Assembly (NCBI RefSeq): GCF_033118175.1 | Contig: NC_083710.1 | Coordinates: 41,819,501 to 41,883,500, forward strand | Origin: Dama dama | Lineage: Eukaryota > Chordata > Mammalia > Artiodactyla > Cervidae | Direction of reading: 5' to 3' | Length of the DNA stretch: 64,000 nucleotides | Shown here: positions 10,441-23,437 of the stretch, one piece after another | How the letters are laid out: every line of letters begins with the position of its first letter | Numbering within the stretch: the stretch's first letter is position 1 | Position numbers and translations under genes: made by a program | The notes under the pieces: model-generated | Databases searched by the model: none | The model's input: the letters and a program-made list of their open reading frames with translations, nothing else | What the model was told of the DNA's origin: nothing

Positions 10441-12400
10441 AATTAAAAAGGAAATTTAAAAATATACAGGGAAAATGACAATGAAAACAGGACAATCCAA
10501 AAACTACTGGACATAGCAAAAGAAATTCTAAGAGGGAAGTTTATAGCACTCAAATCCTACTTCAAAAAAACAAGAAAAATCTGAAATAAACAGCTTAATC
10601 TTACAGTTAAAGCAACTAAAGAAAGAGGAACAAACAAAACCCAAAGCCCAAAATTAGTAGAAAGAAAGAAACCTTAAAGATAAGATGAGAAATAAATGAA
10701 TTAGATGACAAAAAAAAAAAAAAACCAAAGGTCAATGAAACTAAAAGCTGGTACTTGGTGAAGATAAACAAAATGATAAAACTTTAGCCAGGTTATCAGG
10801 AGAAAAAGGGAGAAGATTTAAATACACAAAATTATAAATGAAGTAAGGGATATTACAAATGATACTACAGAAATAATAATAATAATAAAAGGACTGCGAA
10901 AGAATACTATGAGCAACTATATGCCAATAAAGTGGACAACCTGGAGAAAAAGGATACATTTTTAGAGATACAGCCTTTCAAGACTGAACCAAGAAAAAAT
11001 AAGAAATGTAAGCATACTAATCACAAGTTATGAAATTGAAGTTGTGATTAAAAATCTTCTAATAAACAAAACCCCAGTACAAGATGTCTTCACAGATAAT
11101 TTACATCAATTAAGGAATACTTAACACCTACCCTTTTGAAATTATTCCAAAAATCACAGATGAAGGAACTCCCCCAAGCTCATCTATGAGGTCACCATCA
11201 CTGTGATACCAAAATCAGTTAAAGATATCACAAACAAACAAACAAAATAAGATGATATCACTAATGAACATACACACAGAAATCCTCAATAAAATACTAG
11301 CAAATTGAATCCCACAGTGCATTAAAAGGATTATGCACCATCATCAATGGGGATTTTTCCCAGGAATGCAAAGATTTTTCAACATCTGCAAATCAATCAA
11401 TGTGACACAGTTCATCAACTGAAGAATATAAATGATACGCTCATCTCAGTAGATGCAAAAAAAGCTTTTGACAAAATTCAACATCCATTTATAATAAAAA
11501 CTCTCCAGAGAACAGACATAGAGGAAACATACCTTAATATAACATAGGTAGTATCAGACAAATCCACAGCTAACATAATTCTCAATGGTGAATAACTAAA
11601 AGCGTTTTTTCTAAGATCAGGACAGTGACAATATACACTCTTGTCATAAGCATTAAGCACAGCTTTGGAGGTCCTAGCCATGGCAATCAAAGAATAAAAG
11701 TAAATAAAAGGAGTCCAAATTGGAAAAAAAAAAAAAGAAAAGAGTAAAGCTGTCAGTATTTGCAGACAACCTGATACCATACAAAGAAAATTTTAAAACT
11801 TCTACCAGGAAACTGCTGGAGCTCATCAATGAATTTGGTAATGCTGCAATATATAATTAATATACAGAAAGCTCTTGCATTCCTATACACTAACAACAAA
11901 GAATCAGAAGGAAAAATTAGGAAACCATCCCTTTATCATTGCATAAAAAACAATAAAATACCTAGGAATAAATTTACCTAAGGAGGCAGAAAACAAACAA
12001 ACAAACAAAAAACACTGTACTCAGAAACCTATCAGATACTGATGAAAGGAATTAAAAATTACATAAAGAGATAGAAAGATATACCACTTTCTTGGATAGA
12101 CAGAATCAATATTGTGAAAATGATTACAACCTATGAATTCAATGCAATCCCTGTCAAATTAGCAATGACATTTTCTCAGAATTAGAACAACATTTTTATA
12201 ATTTATGTAAGAACAAAAAATACTTTGAATAGTCAAATCAATATTAACAAAGAAAAACAGATTTGAAGGAGTCAGGCTCTCTGAATTCAGGCTATGCTAT
12301 AAAGATACAGTCATCAAAATAATATGGTAGTGAAATAAACAGAAATCTAGATCAATGGAACAGAATAAAAAGTCCAGATAATTATAATCCCCCAAAAAAT
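10441..12400 (+). mobile_element. L1 ORF2 segment, degenerate
   Basis: Plus-strand L1 ORF2 from the region before RT to the C-terminal third. A recognisable peptide is NDTLISVDAKKAFDKIQHPF at 11431-11490. The usual RT catalytic region follows, broken by many stops. No 3'UTR is present; the copy gives way to another L1 piece near 12420. Confidence 0.85.
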
Positions 12401-12419
12401 GCATGTGAAGAATAATAAC

Positions 12420-12704
12420 CACGTGATCATCTTAACAGATGCAAAAAAGGCTTTTGATCAAATTAAACATCCATTTATGACAACTCTCTAGAAAGTGAGG
12501 ATAAGATACCTCAACATAATATGTACCATATAAAGCAAACCCACAATTAGCATCATACAAAAGTGAAAAGTTGAAAGCATTTTCTCTCAGATCAAGAACA
12601 GGACTTGGATGCCCACTTTCAACATTTTTATTCAACATAGTTTTGGAAGTCCTAGCCACAGCAAACAGAAAAAAAAGAGAGAGAGAGTAGAAGGGCATGT
12701 TCTC
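12420..12704 (+). mobile_element. L1 ORF2 RT fragment
   Basis: A second copy of the RT region (atgcaaaaaaggcttttgat through agttttggaagtcctagcca). It duplicates part of the preceding L1, so it is a separate insertion or a tandem rearrangement. Confidence 0.8.
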
Positions 12705-14435
12705 ATCTCCTTCAAGAGCACCAATAAACTAACTAGCTATTGAACAATCACAATAAAATAAACTCCATGCCTGCTGGGTGGATGACCTACACTGGGGAAC
12801 AATAATACTAAAGAGGATTTCCCACTGGTGTGAAGGTTCTTAATCCCATGTCAGGCTTCCATTCTGGAGGTCTGACAAAAGGGACTGGGAATCCCCAGGG
12901 AATCTAATCTTGAAGACCAGTAGGATTTGATCACAGGACTTCCACAGGACTGGTGGAAACAGAAACTCCAGTCTCTGGGGGCACAAACAAAATCTTGCCC
13001 ACACCAAGACACAGAGGAAAGGATCAGTGACCCAACAGGAGACTGAACTAAAGCAACTTGCTAATGTTGGAGGGTCTCCTGAGGAGGCATGGGTGAGCAG
13101 GGACTCACCACAGGGATGGGGGCACTGCCAACACTAGCAGACTCTAGGCCTGGGTCACCTCAGGCCAAACAACTACCACAGAGTGAGCATAATCCCACCT
13201 GTCAGCAGATGATTGGATTAAAGCTTTATTGAGCAAGAACCTGCCCACCAGAGCAAGACCCAGTTTTCCCCACCCAGCCCCTCCCATCAGGAAGCTTAAA
13301 GAAGCCTCTTGACCTTCTCCATCAGAGGGCAAACAAAAGAAGGAAGAAGAACCACAGCTCCACAGTGGCTAAAACAAACACCACATTACAGAAGCTAATC
13401 AGGATAAAAAAGCAGCAAGTTCTGTACCAAGTGAAGGGATAAGATAAAATCCCAGAAAAACAGCTAAACAAAGTAGAGATATGCAACCTCCAAGAAAAAG
13501 AATTCAGAATAATGATAAGGAAGGTGACTCAGGATCTCAGAAAAACAATGAAGAGGATGCAAGAAATGTTTACCAAAAACCTGCAAGAACTAAAGAACAA
13601 ACAAACAAAGATGAACAATACACCAGAAGGAATCAATAGCAGAATAACTGAGGCTGAAGAATGGATAAATCTTCTAGAGGACAGAATGGTGGAAATCACT
13701 GCCACAGAATAGAGAAGAAAGAGTGAAAAGAAATGAAGACACCCCAAGAGAACTCTGGGACAATATTAAATGCACCAACATTTGCATTATGGGGTCCCAG
13801 GAGGAGAAGAGAGAAAGAAAAGATTTAAAAAAAATATTTGAAGAGATAATAGATGATAATTTTCTTAACATGAAAGAAAATAGTCAACCATGTGCAGGAA
13901 GCACAGAGAGTTCCAGACAGGATAAACCCAAGGAGAAACACATTGAGACACATAGTAATTTAATTGACAGAAATTAAAGACATAGATAAAATATTAAAAG
14001 CAACAAGGGAAAAATGACAAATAACATACAAGGGAATTCCCATCAGGCTATCAGTTGATTTCTCATCAGAATCTCTACAAGCTAGAAGGGAATGGCATGA
14101 TATATTTACAGTGATGAAAGGGAAGAACCAGCAAACAAGAATACTCTACCCAGCAAGACTCTCATTCAGATTTGATGGAAAAATCAAAAACTTTACAGAG
14201 AAGCAAAAGTTAAGAGAATTTACCACCACCAAACCAGCTTTACAACCAATACTAAAGGAATTCCTCTAGGCAGGAAATACAAGAGAAGAAAAAGACTGAT
14301 ACAAAATAAACCCAAAGCAATTAAGAAAATGGTAGTAAGATCATATGTATCCATAATTACCTTAAATGTAGATGGATTAAATGCACCAACCAAAAGACAT
14401 AGACTGGCTGAGATAATGAAAACATGTGCATGTAT
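12705..14435 (+). mobile_element. L1 5' part: 5'UTR, ORF1 and start of ORF2
   Basis: 12705-13400 is an L1 5'UTR (tgctgggtggatgacctaca; caggactggtggaaacagaa; cctcaggccaaacaac; tcccatcaggaagctt). 13400-14270 is ORF1, and ORF2 starts at about 14340 with SYVSIITLNVDGLNAPTKRH, the N-terminus of the L1 endonuclease. The copy ends near 14435, so it has a 5' end but no 3' end. The 5'UTR matches the leaders of the BovB copies at 4.1-5.5 and 43.2-43.5 kb. Confidence 0.85.
13512..13977 (+). pseudogene. L1 ORF1 protein remnant
   Basis: Two frames, 13512-13712 and 13723-13977, separated by a stop, read as L1 ORF1p: a Lys/Glu-rich coiled coil (KTMKRMQEMFTKNLQELKNK; INSRITEAEEWINLLEDRMV) followed by the start of the RNA-binding part (LWDNIKCTNICIMGSQEEK, where relatives have an IMGVPEGEE-type sequence). 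ORF1p is the trimeric RNA chaperone of L1 particles. The C-terminal third continues to about 14265 in broken frames. Not functional. Confidence 0.85.
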
Positions 14436-15039
14436 GCACTTCCACTTACTACATCACTCTGCTTGACTCCCCAAATTGTATGTAGTTATTTTATATTGGT
14501 AGGTTAATATGGTTCCCATTATGACTTCCAATTGCAGCTATCTTTTTTTTTTCTGAGGGGTGGGGTGGTGGTCTGGCTATGATTGTGAAAACTGATAAAC
14601 ATCTTTCACTATTCTGAAAAAAAAAAAGACTGTTATGTGATTCAATTAATGGAAATGATTTATGTAAGTTTGGAAAAGCATAGATATGTGAATCTGCTAT
14701 TTCAATTGTAAATTTTGTAAAATCTCAATGCAGATCAATTATCTCTACTGAAAACTTGACATCCAAACTGAGATGTGCTATAAATGTAACATAGTCACTG
14801 GATTTCAAAGACTGAATCCAAAAGGAGAGTGTAAAATATTTTTTATTTAGTATTTTTAAGTAACTACATGTTTAACTGATATTCTTTTTACTATTCTGTT
14901 AAATAAACATTATTGAATCTAATTTACCTCTTTCTTGTTACTTTTTTAAAAAAATATGGCTACTAGATAACTTAAAATTACATATGTTTTGCATTGCATT
15001 TCTATTGGACAGAACTTTTTCAGTGGGTTTATATGATAA
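14436..15039. other. Unique AT-rich DNA
   Basis: Short homopolymer runs only (T-run at about 14545, A-run at about 14620). No repeat family or coding sequence recognised. Confidence 0.55.
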
Positions 15040-15237
15040 AAAAGGGAAGTGAATATTGCTCAGTCATGTCCAACTCTTTGCTACCCCTTGGACTATACAG
15101 TCCATGGAATTCTACAGGCCAGAATACTGGAATGGATAGCCTTTCCCTTCTCCAGGGGATCTTCCCAACCCAGGGATTGAACCAGGTCTCCTTTGTTGTG
15201 GGTGGATTCTTTACCAGCTGAGCCACCAGGGAAGCAC
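15040..15237 (-). mobile_element. Bov-tA SINE with perfect target duplication
   Basis: Reverse-oriented Bov-tA. Flanked by ttatatgataa at 15029-15039 and 15238-15248, an 11-bp perfect duplication, so this insertion is relatively recent. Confidence 0.95.
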
Positions 15238-15264
15238 TTATATGATAAGAATACATTCAAATAC

Positions 15265-17855
15265 CTTACAGTGTCAAAAAAAGAAAAACAAAAAGGAAAG
15301 AAGGAATCCAAATTTGAAAAGGAAGTATAAAACTGTTGCGGTTTGCAAATGGCAAAATTCTATTCATAGAAATTCCTGAAAATGCTACCAGAAAACTACT
15401 ATAGCTCATTAATGAATTTTGTTATAATGCAGGATCCAAAGTTAATACACAGAAATCTGTTGCATTTCTGTACAGTAACAATGAAAGATCAGAATGAGAA
15501 GTTTAAAAAACAATCTCATTTATCATCACATTCAAAAGAATAAAATACCTCAGAAGAAACATAGCTAAGGAGGCAAAACACCTGTACTCCAAAAACTATA
15601 AGATGTTAGTGAAAGAAACTGAAGAGGATATGGATCGAAAGGTATTCCATGTTCTTAGCTTTGAGGAATCAGTGTTGTTAAAATGACAATGCTACACAAG
15701 GCTGTTTACAGATTCAATGTAATCTATATTAAATTACCCATGACATTTTTCACAGGAACAGAACAAAATGTTTTTAAAATTTATATGGAAACACAACAAT
15801 CCTGTATCGACAAAACAACCTTTAGAAAGTACAGTGAAGCTGGAGGAATCAGGCTCCCTGACTTTAGAGTATGCTACAAGACTACAGTAATCAGAACAGT
15901 ACAATACTGGGACAAAAACAGGAAAATAGGTAACTGAAACAAGAGAGAAATAAACCAACCCACCTATGGTCAATTAACCTATGACAAAGGAAGTAAAAAT
16001 ATTCAATGGAGAAAAGTCAGTCTTTTCAATAAGTGGTGTTGGGAAACTGGACAGCTGCATGTAAAAGGTGAACTTTCTCTAATATCATATTTAAAACAAA
16101 AAACAAAAAACCTCACAATGGATTATAAATTTAAATGTAACCAGAAATTATAAATATCCCTGAGGTAAACAGAGACAGATTTCTCTTTAACTTAAATTAT
16201 AACAATAATTTTTTTGGATCTCTCTCCTAAAATAATGGAGATAAAATAAAAAATTAACAAATCAGACCTAATTAAACTTAAAATCTTTACACATCAAAAG
16301 AAATAATAAATAAAATGGAAAGATGGCCTCTAGAATGGAAGAAAACATTTGCAAAGGGCAAGAGTTTAGTCTTTTTTAAATAAACAGATCACTTAAGGAA
16401 AAAAATTTAAAAAGCTCAATCCAAAACAAAACAAAACAAAACAAAAAAAAAAATGAGTAGGCAACCTAAATGGACATCAAGAAGACAAAGAGATAGCCAA
16501 TAGACACATGAAATGTGTTCAACATCACTACTTATTAGGGAAATGCTAATCAAAAGTACAATTAAGTATACCACCTCACAGTAGCAAGAATTGCCATTAT
16601 CAAAAAGTCAGCAAATAATAAATGCTGGAGAGGGTGTTGAGAAATAGAAGTCCTCCTACACTCTTGTGGAATGTAGACTGGCATTATAAAGTTTATACTG
16701 CCATTATAAACAGCCTTTATAGAGTTTCATTATAATTCTAAAAATAGTTATTGTATGGTGCCATATCCAGCAATCCCACTTCTGTGCACATATACTGCTA
16801 AAAGTGTAATTAAAAAAGAAACATGCACCACAATATATATTTCAGCACTATTTACATGAGCTTTTACATTAGTCAAGACACAGAAGCAACCTGAATATCC
16901 ACTGGCAGATGAGTGCATGAAGAAAATGGAGTAGAGCCTCCCTGGTGGCTCAGTGGTAAAGAATCTGCCTGCCAATGCAAAACACAGGTTCAGTCCCTGA
17001 TCCAGGAGGATTCCCTCATGCCATGGAACAGCTAAGCCAGTGTGCCACAACTACTGAGCCTGTGCTCTACAGAGTAGGAGCCACAATGAGTCCAAGTGCC
17101 ATGGCTACTGAGGGCTGCACACCTAGAGCCCCTGCTCCACAAAAATAGAAGCCATTACAGTGAGAAGCCCACGAAAGCAAATAGGCAGCCCTCCCTGCAC
17201 TAGAGAAAAGCCCACACAGCAACAAAGACCCAGCACAGCCAAAAATAAATACATAAAAATTGTCTTAAAAAATGTGGTATATATATTATTTCATTCTTAT
17301 TTATGGTTGTAGATAGATATACACACAATGGAATATGTATTGTACACAATTTTTTATATATAATGGAATGTCACTCAGCCATAAAGAAGATGAAATCATG
17401 TCATTTGCAGCAACACTGATGGACCTACAGATTATCATACTAAGTGAGGTGAACCAAACATAGAAAGACAAATATAATATGATATTGTTAATAAGTGAAA
17501 TCTAAAAAAAGAAAAAAAAATGACACAAATGAGTTTATTTCCAAAACAGAAATAGACTCACAGTCATAGAAAACAAATTTATGGTTACCAGGGGAGAAAT
17601 GGTGGCAGGTGAATTAGGAGTTTGGAATTAATCTAATTTATTGCACAGAAATAAATATAAAATGGATAACTAACAAAGAACAACTGTACATCACAGGGAT
17701 ATATACTCAACAATTTATAATAATATATGAGTGAAATTAATCTGAAAAAAATATGTATATGCATGTATACATATATATGTAAAATTGAAATACTTTGCTG
17801 TGCAGCTGAAACTAACACAACATTGTAAATCAACCATACTCAATTAAAAATAAAT
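15265..17855 (+). mobile_element. L1, 5'-truncated, with 3'UTR, split by CHR SINE
   Basis: Begins in the RT palm/thumb region. The frame 15683-15937 shows typical ORF2 text (SEAGGIRLPDFRVCYKTTVI). It continues through the ORF2 C-terminus and an older-type 3'UTR ending acacaacattgtaaatcaac with a poly-A-like tail at 17845-17870. A CHR-type SINE sits at 16933-17272. A local near-duplication of acacaatggaatat is at 17320-17370. Confidence 0.88.
16933..17272 (+). mobile_element. CHR-type (CHR-2-like) SINE, full length
   Basis: Starts cctccctggtggctcagtgg, contains gccacaactactgagcctg and aaagcccacacagcaacaaa, and ends with an A-rich tail (aaaaataaatacataaaa). Inserted in the L1 3' region. Confidence 0.88.
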
Positions 17856-17870
17856 AACATTTAGTAAAAC

Positions 17871-18378
17871 AATGAATAGATACTTTGAACTTCCTTTCCC
17901 TTCAGAATTTAAGAGTCATCCAAGAAAACGTGTGTATTCAAGGTATATATCAAATATAAAATACTCTGCTAAGGGTTTTGATGAAGAGATACTCCTGTTA
18001 GAAAACCGTGCTAGAGAAATTATGATAGTACTGGAAAGGGACTCCTCAATTTCAAGATCCTTGATATGTAACATTTGATCTAGTCAAAGCTGATTTTCTT
18101 ATAGAAGGAGTAAAATGTTAAATAGTAAGGGTCCTTTCAAACACCCGTTTTTCTATATTCAAAACAGCCCCCAAATAGTATTAGATAGAAGAAAATAGAA
18201 AAAATACACTATTGAGATCAATTTAGTCTTAATACATTTTTATTTCATATTATAATTTCAAGTTCATTTTCTGAACTAAAAATAAATTTATGTTGAACAT
18301 ACCATATATTTACTAGCATACATTTAATATATAAAATTTATATTTTAATTTAAAAAATTTGTTTTGAAATGTATATAT
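17871..18378. other. Unique AT-rich DNA
   Basis: No recognised element. The 68-codon frame at 17872-18078 resembles no family I know. Confidence 0.5.
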
Positions 18379-18386
18379 AATATTGT

Positions 18387-18541
18387 TGACAGAGGGTGGG
18401 ATGGTGGGATGGCATTCTCAACTCTATGGACAAGAGTTTGAGTAATCTCTGGGAGTTGATGATGGACAGGGAAGCCTAGCATGCTACAGTCCATGGGGTC
18501 ACAAAGAGTCGGACATGACTGAGCGACTGAACTGAACTGAA
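18387..18541 (+). mobile_element. BovB 3' tip
   Basis: Only the last ~155 bp of BovB (agagggtgggatggtgggat to gactgagcgactgaactgaa). Target duplication aatattgt at 18379-18386 and about 18540-18547 shows it is a 5'-truncated insertion. Confidence 0.9.
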
Positions 18542-18721
18542 TATTGTCTCATAAAAATATAGTTTATAAAGGCAATTATTTAAAAATTAATCCAGCCAAT
18601 GCCTTCTAAATTAGGTGTTTAATAATAAATTCAACAAAGGAAATTGAGCTGTTGGTAAACAAAAGTAAATTTTAAAATAAATAAATTGAATTACAGTAGG
18701 GTAATATACATTATTGCCTTA

Positions 18722-19388
18722 AAGTTGGCTTAAAGCTCAACATTCAGAAAACTAAGATCATGGCATCTAGTCCAACCATTTCATGGGAAATAGATGCAGA
18801 AACAGTGTCAGACTTTATTTTTGGGGGCTCCAAAATCACTGCAGATGGTGACTGCAGCCAGGAAATTAAAAGGTGCTTACTCCTTGGAAGGAAAGTTATG
18901 ACCAACCTAGACAGCACAGTAAACACAGCCATTACTTTGTCAACAAAGGTTCATCTAGCCAAGGCTATGGTTTTTCCAGTAGTCATATAAAGAAAGCTGA
19001 GTGCTGAAGAATTGATGTTTTTGAACTCTGGTGTTGGAGAGGACTCTGAAGAGTACCTTAGACTTCAAGGAGATCCAACCAGTCCATCCTAAAGGAGATC
19101 AGTCCTGGGTGTTCATTGGAAGGACTGATGCTGAAGCTGAAACTCCAATACCTTGGCCACCTGATGCGAAGTGCTGACTCACTTGAAAAGACCCTGATGC
19201 TGAGGAAGATTGAAGTTGGGAGGAGAAGGGGATGACAGAGGATGAGATGGTTGGATAGCATCACCAACTCAATGGACATGAGTTTGCGTAAACTCTGGGA
19301 GTTGGTGATGAACAGGGAGGCCTGGAGTGCTGTGGTTCATGGGGTCGCAAAAAGTCAGACACGACTGAGCAACTGAACCACACTGAAT
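18722..19388 (+). mobile_element. BovB LINE, 5'-truncated 3' part
   Basis: Starts in the RT thumb (aaagttggcttaaagctcaa) and runs to the BovB 3' end. The open piece 18760-18990 gives ASSPTISWEIDAETVSDFIF. Non-functional. Confidence 0.93.
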
Positions 19389-20584
19389 ACACACTATAAT
19401 CTGCTATACTACATGAATTTTTGTCAAAAATAACATAGTTTTACACAAAATTGCAGAGCCCAGATGATTTATACAAAAATTAAGACAAATGCAAAAGAAA
19501 GTATCTATTCCAATATTTGAAATTGGATTTTCTTGCTCCAAAATACTACACCTGACTTCAATCCATGGGTGAAAAAATAATAGTTGTTTGGAGGTAAGTT
19601 TGGTGAAAAGCTGAGAAAGCTGAAATTCTCCATCAAATATTGATTTATATTGATATATAGGCTTTAAGATGAAGACATTGCCCACAAATATTTCCATTTT
19701 TTAAAAAGAGATTGCCCGTTTTACATTGTGAATAATTTCAATATCTAATATATGCCCACAATTTTCTAAAATTATATTGTCCATTTACTGTAGCTTAAGT
19801 TTTCATTTAGGCTATTTTAGTAAATTGTTTGATCAATTTAAACATGTTCTCAGATATTTTCAGAAGCCAACAATGTGTAAATGCAATAGATGTCAGCTGC
19901 ATACTTATCCCCGATTTAACCTTTTAGATTACAACGCTCCTTTGAAATGTGTGAACCATTGTTTAGGGTTTTCTCATTCAGTTTTACTCAAATGATTTTT
20001 TACACTCTGGCAATAAATCATAATTCTTTTGTATTCTTTGTGGTGTCAAGAAAATAATGCAGCTATTTATATCAATATAAAATATGTGGGTATATAATTA
20101 GAAAGTAACTTTAATTAGTAAGTCTTGCTTGCTAATAACAATAAATGCAGCCAGTTGATGACATAACATATACCAATACAATTCCTCTAATAATTGTTAA
20201 TGAATATAGTGGCAACTAATTACATATATGACTTTACAGGTAAATTCTACTTTTGATATACAAAGTACTTTCTATCAGATATTTCTTTTATAAAATAAAA
20301 ATTTGTAAGAAGTGCAACATATGGGGTACAGAAGTAGAAAATTTGCTTCCTAGTGATCATTATGTTCATTGGGAAAATACCATTTTTATTTATAATACTT
20401 GCCATCAAGATTTAAAAATAAAAAAGAGAGATTAAATTTAGCATACATAAAATCTCTTCATTTGCCAACGGATGTGTACATCAATGCAGACATCTGTTTG
20501 TGACATTTTTTTTTTTGGTGCTTATTCATGTATGTATCAAATTTTAATTAATTGATAAAATGTTTTTTTAAAAAGCTTAAATAT
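19389..20584. other. Unique AT-rich DNA
   Basis: No recognised repeat. Small frames (19404-19697 minus; 19777-19995 plus) have no family resemblance. Confidence 0.55.
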
Positions 20585-20589
20585 GTTAA

Positions 20590-22650
20590 AGGAATTGAGT
20601 CTTTAGAGTAATAGTGCAGTATTTTGCAAGGATTCTTTGATATTTGCAAGTCAATCAGTGTGATACACCATATTAACAAATTGAATGATAAAAAACCATA
20701 TGATTATCTCAATAAATGCAGAGAAAGTTTTGGCAAAATTCAACACCCATTTATGATAAAAACTCTCCAGAAAGAAGGCATAGAAGAAACATACCTCAAC
20801 ATAATAAAAGCCATATATGACAAACCCACAGCAAACATCCTCCATGGTGGAAAATTGAAAGCATTTCTTCTAAAATCAGGAACAAGACAAGGGTGCCTAC
20901 TCTTATCACCATTATTCAACATAGTTTTGGAAGTCCTAGGCACAGCAATCAGAGAGGAAAAAGAAGTAAAAGGAATCCAGATTGGTAAATGAGAAGCAAA
21001 ACTCTCACTGTTTGCAAATGATGTGATCCTTTACATAGAAAATCCTAAACACAACCAGAAAATTACTAGAGCTAATCAAATAATATAGTAAAATTTCAGG
21101 ATATAAAATTAATACACATAAATCTCTTGCATTCTTATACACTAACAGTGAGAAAATGAAAAGAGAAATCAAGGAAACAATTCCATTCACCATTGCAATG
21201 AAAAGTACAAAATACTTAGGAATAAATTTACCTAAAGAAACAAAAGACCTATATATAGAAAACTATAAAACACTGATGAAAGAAATCAAAGATGACACAA
21301 ATAGATGAAGAAATAGAGCATGTTCGTGGATTGGAAGAATCAGTATAGTGAAAATGAGTATTCTATCCAAAGTCCTCTATAGATTCAACACAATCCCTAT
21401 AAAGCTACCAACGTCATTTTTCATAGAACTAGAAAAAATAATTTAAAAATTCATATGGAAACACAAAAAATGTCAAAGAGCCAAAGAAATCTTGAGAGAG
21501 AAGAGTGGAACTGGAGGAATCAAACTGCCTGACGTCAGACTATACTACAAAACTACAGTTATCACGACAGTATGGTACTGGCACAAAGACAGAAATATAG
21601 ATCAATGGAACAAAACAGAAGGCCTAGAGATAAATACACACACCTATGGACACCTTATATTTGACAAAGGAGGCAAACAAATATACAATGGAGAAAAGAC
21701 AATCTCTTTAACAAGTCGTGCTGGGAAAACTGGTCAACCACCTGTAAAAGAATGAAACTAGAACACTTTCTAACACCATACACAAAAATAAACTCAAAGT
21801 GGATTAAAGATCTAAAGGTCAGACCAGAAACTCTAAAACTCCTAGAGGAGAACATAGGCAAAACACTCTCTGACATAAATCACAGCAATATCCTCTATTA
21901 TCCACCTCCCAAAGTAATGGAAATAAAAATAATAATAAACAAATGGGACCTAATTGAACTTGAAAGCTTTTGCACAATGAAGGAAACCATAAGCAAGGTG
22001 AAAAGGCAGCCTTGATAATGGGAGAAAATAACACCAAATGAAGCAACTGACAAAGAATCAATCTTCAGAAGATACAAACAACTCATGCAAATCAATACCA
22101 GAAAAATAAATGACCCAATCAAAAAATGTGCCAGAGAGCTAAACAGACATTTCTCTAAAGAAGACATACAGATGGTTAACAAAGACATGAAAAGATGTTC
22201 AACATCACTCATTATCAGATAAATGCAAATCAAAACTACAATGAAATACTATCTCATATATATATATATATATACTCTCATTCTAATATATATGGAATTT
22301 CGAAAGATGGTAATGATAACCCTATATGCAAGACAGCAAAAGAGACATAGGTGTAAAGAACAGACTCTTGGACTATGTGGGAGTAGGCAAGGGTGGGACG
22401 ATATGAGAGAATAACATCGAAACATGTATACTACCATATGTAAAATAGATGGCCAGTGCAAATTCAATGCATGAAGTAGGGCACCAAAAGCTGGTGCTCT
22501 GGGACAACCCAAGGGGATGGGATGGGAGTGGGTGGGAGGGAGGTTCGGGATGGGGGACACATGTATAACCCTGGCTGATTCATGTCAATGTATGACAAAA
22601 ACCGCCACAATATTATAAAATAACTAGCCTCTAATTAAATAAAGTACATA
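20590..22650 (+). mobile_element. L1, 5'-truncated, with internal deletion and 3'UTR
   Basis: ORF2 RT onward. The frame 20624-20992 carries KAIYDKPTANILHGGKLKAF and GTRQGCLLLSPLFNIVLEVL. The catalytic FADD reads FAND at about 21012-21023, so RT activity would be lost. Later frames (21492-21755; 21752-22015) follow ORF2. At a TA repeat (22255-22275) the text jumps from the ORF2 C-terminal region straight to the 3'UTR start. The 3'UTR has the G-rich tract (22512-22556) and ends tagcctctaattaaataaag. Confidence 0.92.
22255..22275. repeat. (TA)n at an L1 deletion junction
   Basis: About ten TA units separate two L1 parts that are ~0.5 kb apart in the L1 at 63.0-63.6 kb. Confidence 0.85.
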
Positions 22651-22779
22651 ATTTTTATCCTGAGTAACAGGAAGTCTTTTTTATTATTTTGTTAAAATAC
22701 AATTGTTTTAAAATCAGCTGTTTTTAGAAAGAATGTATTTAAGCTATATCCTGTGGTTAATGAACTTCAAAAATCTCCA

Positions 22780-23437
22780 TAATGTACAGTCCTGCCCCAA
22801 GGCCAAAAGTGCAAGGTCTTGCACCAAACCACAAAAGTGGAGCCAAGAAACAAGGTCATTTCCAAAGCTGACTGAGTCCCTTTGTCCTCAGTCCCTCAGT
22901 TGTGTCTGAATCTTTTTGACCCCATGGACTATAGCCCACCAGGCTCCTCTGTCCATAGGAGACTCTGTTCAGTATTCTCCAAGCAAGAATACTGGAGTGG
23001 GTTGCAATTTCCTCCTCCAGGGGATATTCCTGGCCCAGGGGTTGAACCTGTGTCTCTTATGCCTCCTGATTTGGCAAGTGGATTATTTATCACTGCCCCA
23101 CCTGGAAAGCCCCTTTGCAATTGTTGCTATAGCCCTCCTGACCCTCACCAGCAAGCTTCCTGACCCCAAATTAGGCAAAAATGCCCACCCTGGTAGTCAC
23201 CTTTCAATGCCCTAGCCAGTAACCTAATACCATCCTTCCAGCAGGACTTTGTCTTGAGGCTATAAAGATTAGCTACTAACCCACGGAAAGCGTTGGCTCT
23301 CCCTAGTCTGTCAGGGGTTCAGCCCTCTGCTTTTTCAGTGCCTTTATTATCTCTGTTCCTTGCTCTTAATAAATTCACTCTCTTCTGAAATACTCTGTGT
23401 CAGAAAATTATTTTCCAAACCTGGACTCTGACTGACA
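22780..23437 (+). mobile_element. ERV LTR, interrupted by a SINE
   Basis: Carries a TATA-box-like ggctataaagatta (about 23258-23271), AATAAA at 23368-23373, and ends ctctgactgaca at 23437, in line with a plus-strand U3-R-U5 order. The 5' boundary is uncertain and no target duplication is visible. No internal retroviral gene is present. The family was not identified; class I-like by general appearance only. Confidence 0.7.
22885..23110 (-). mobile_element. Bov-tA SINE inside LTR
   Basis: Reverse-oriented; flanked by ccctttg at 22878-22884 and 23111-23117. The LTR therefore predates it. Confidence 0.92.

Noticed and set aside
22882..23215. Two open frames of 93 and 99 codons
   Set aside because: Read through a Bov-tA SINE and an LTR; identical-looking peptides occur in other SINE copies.
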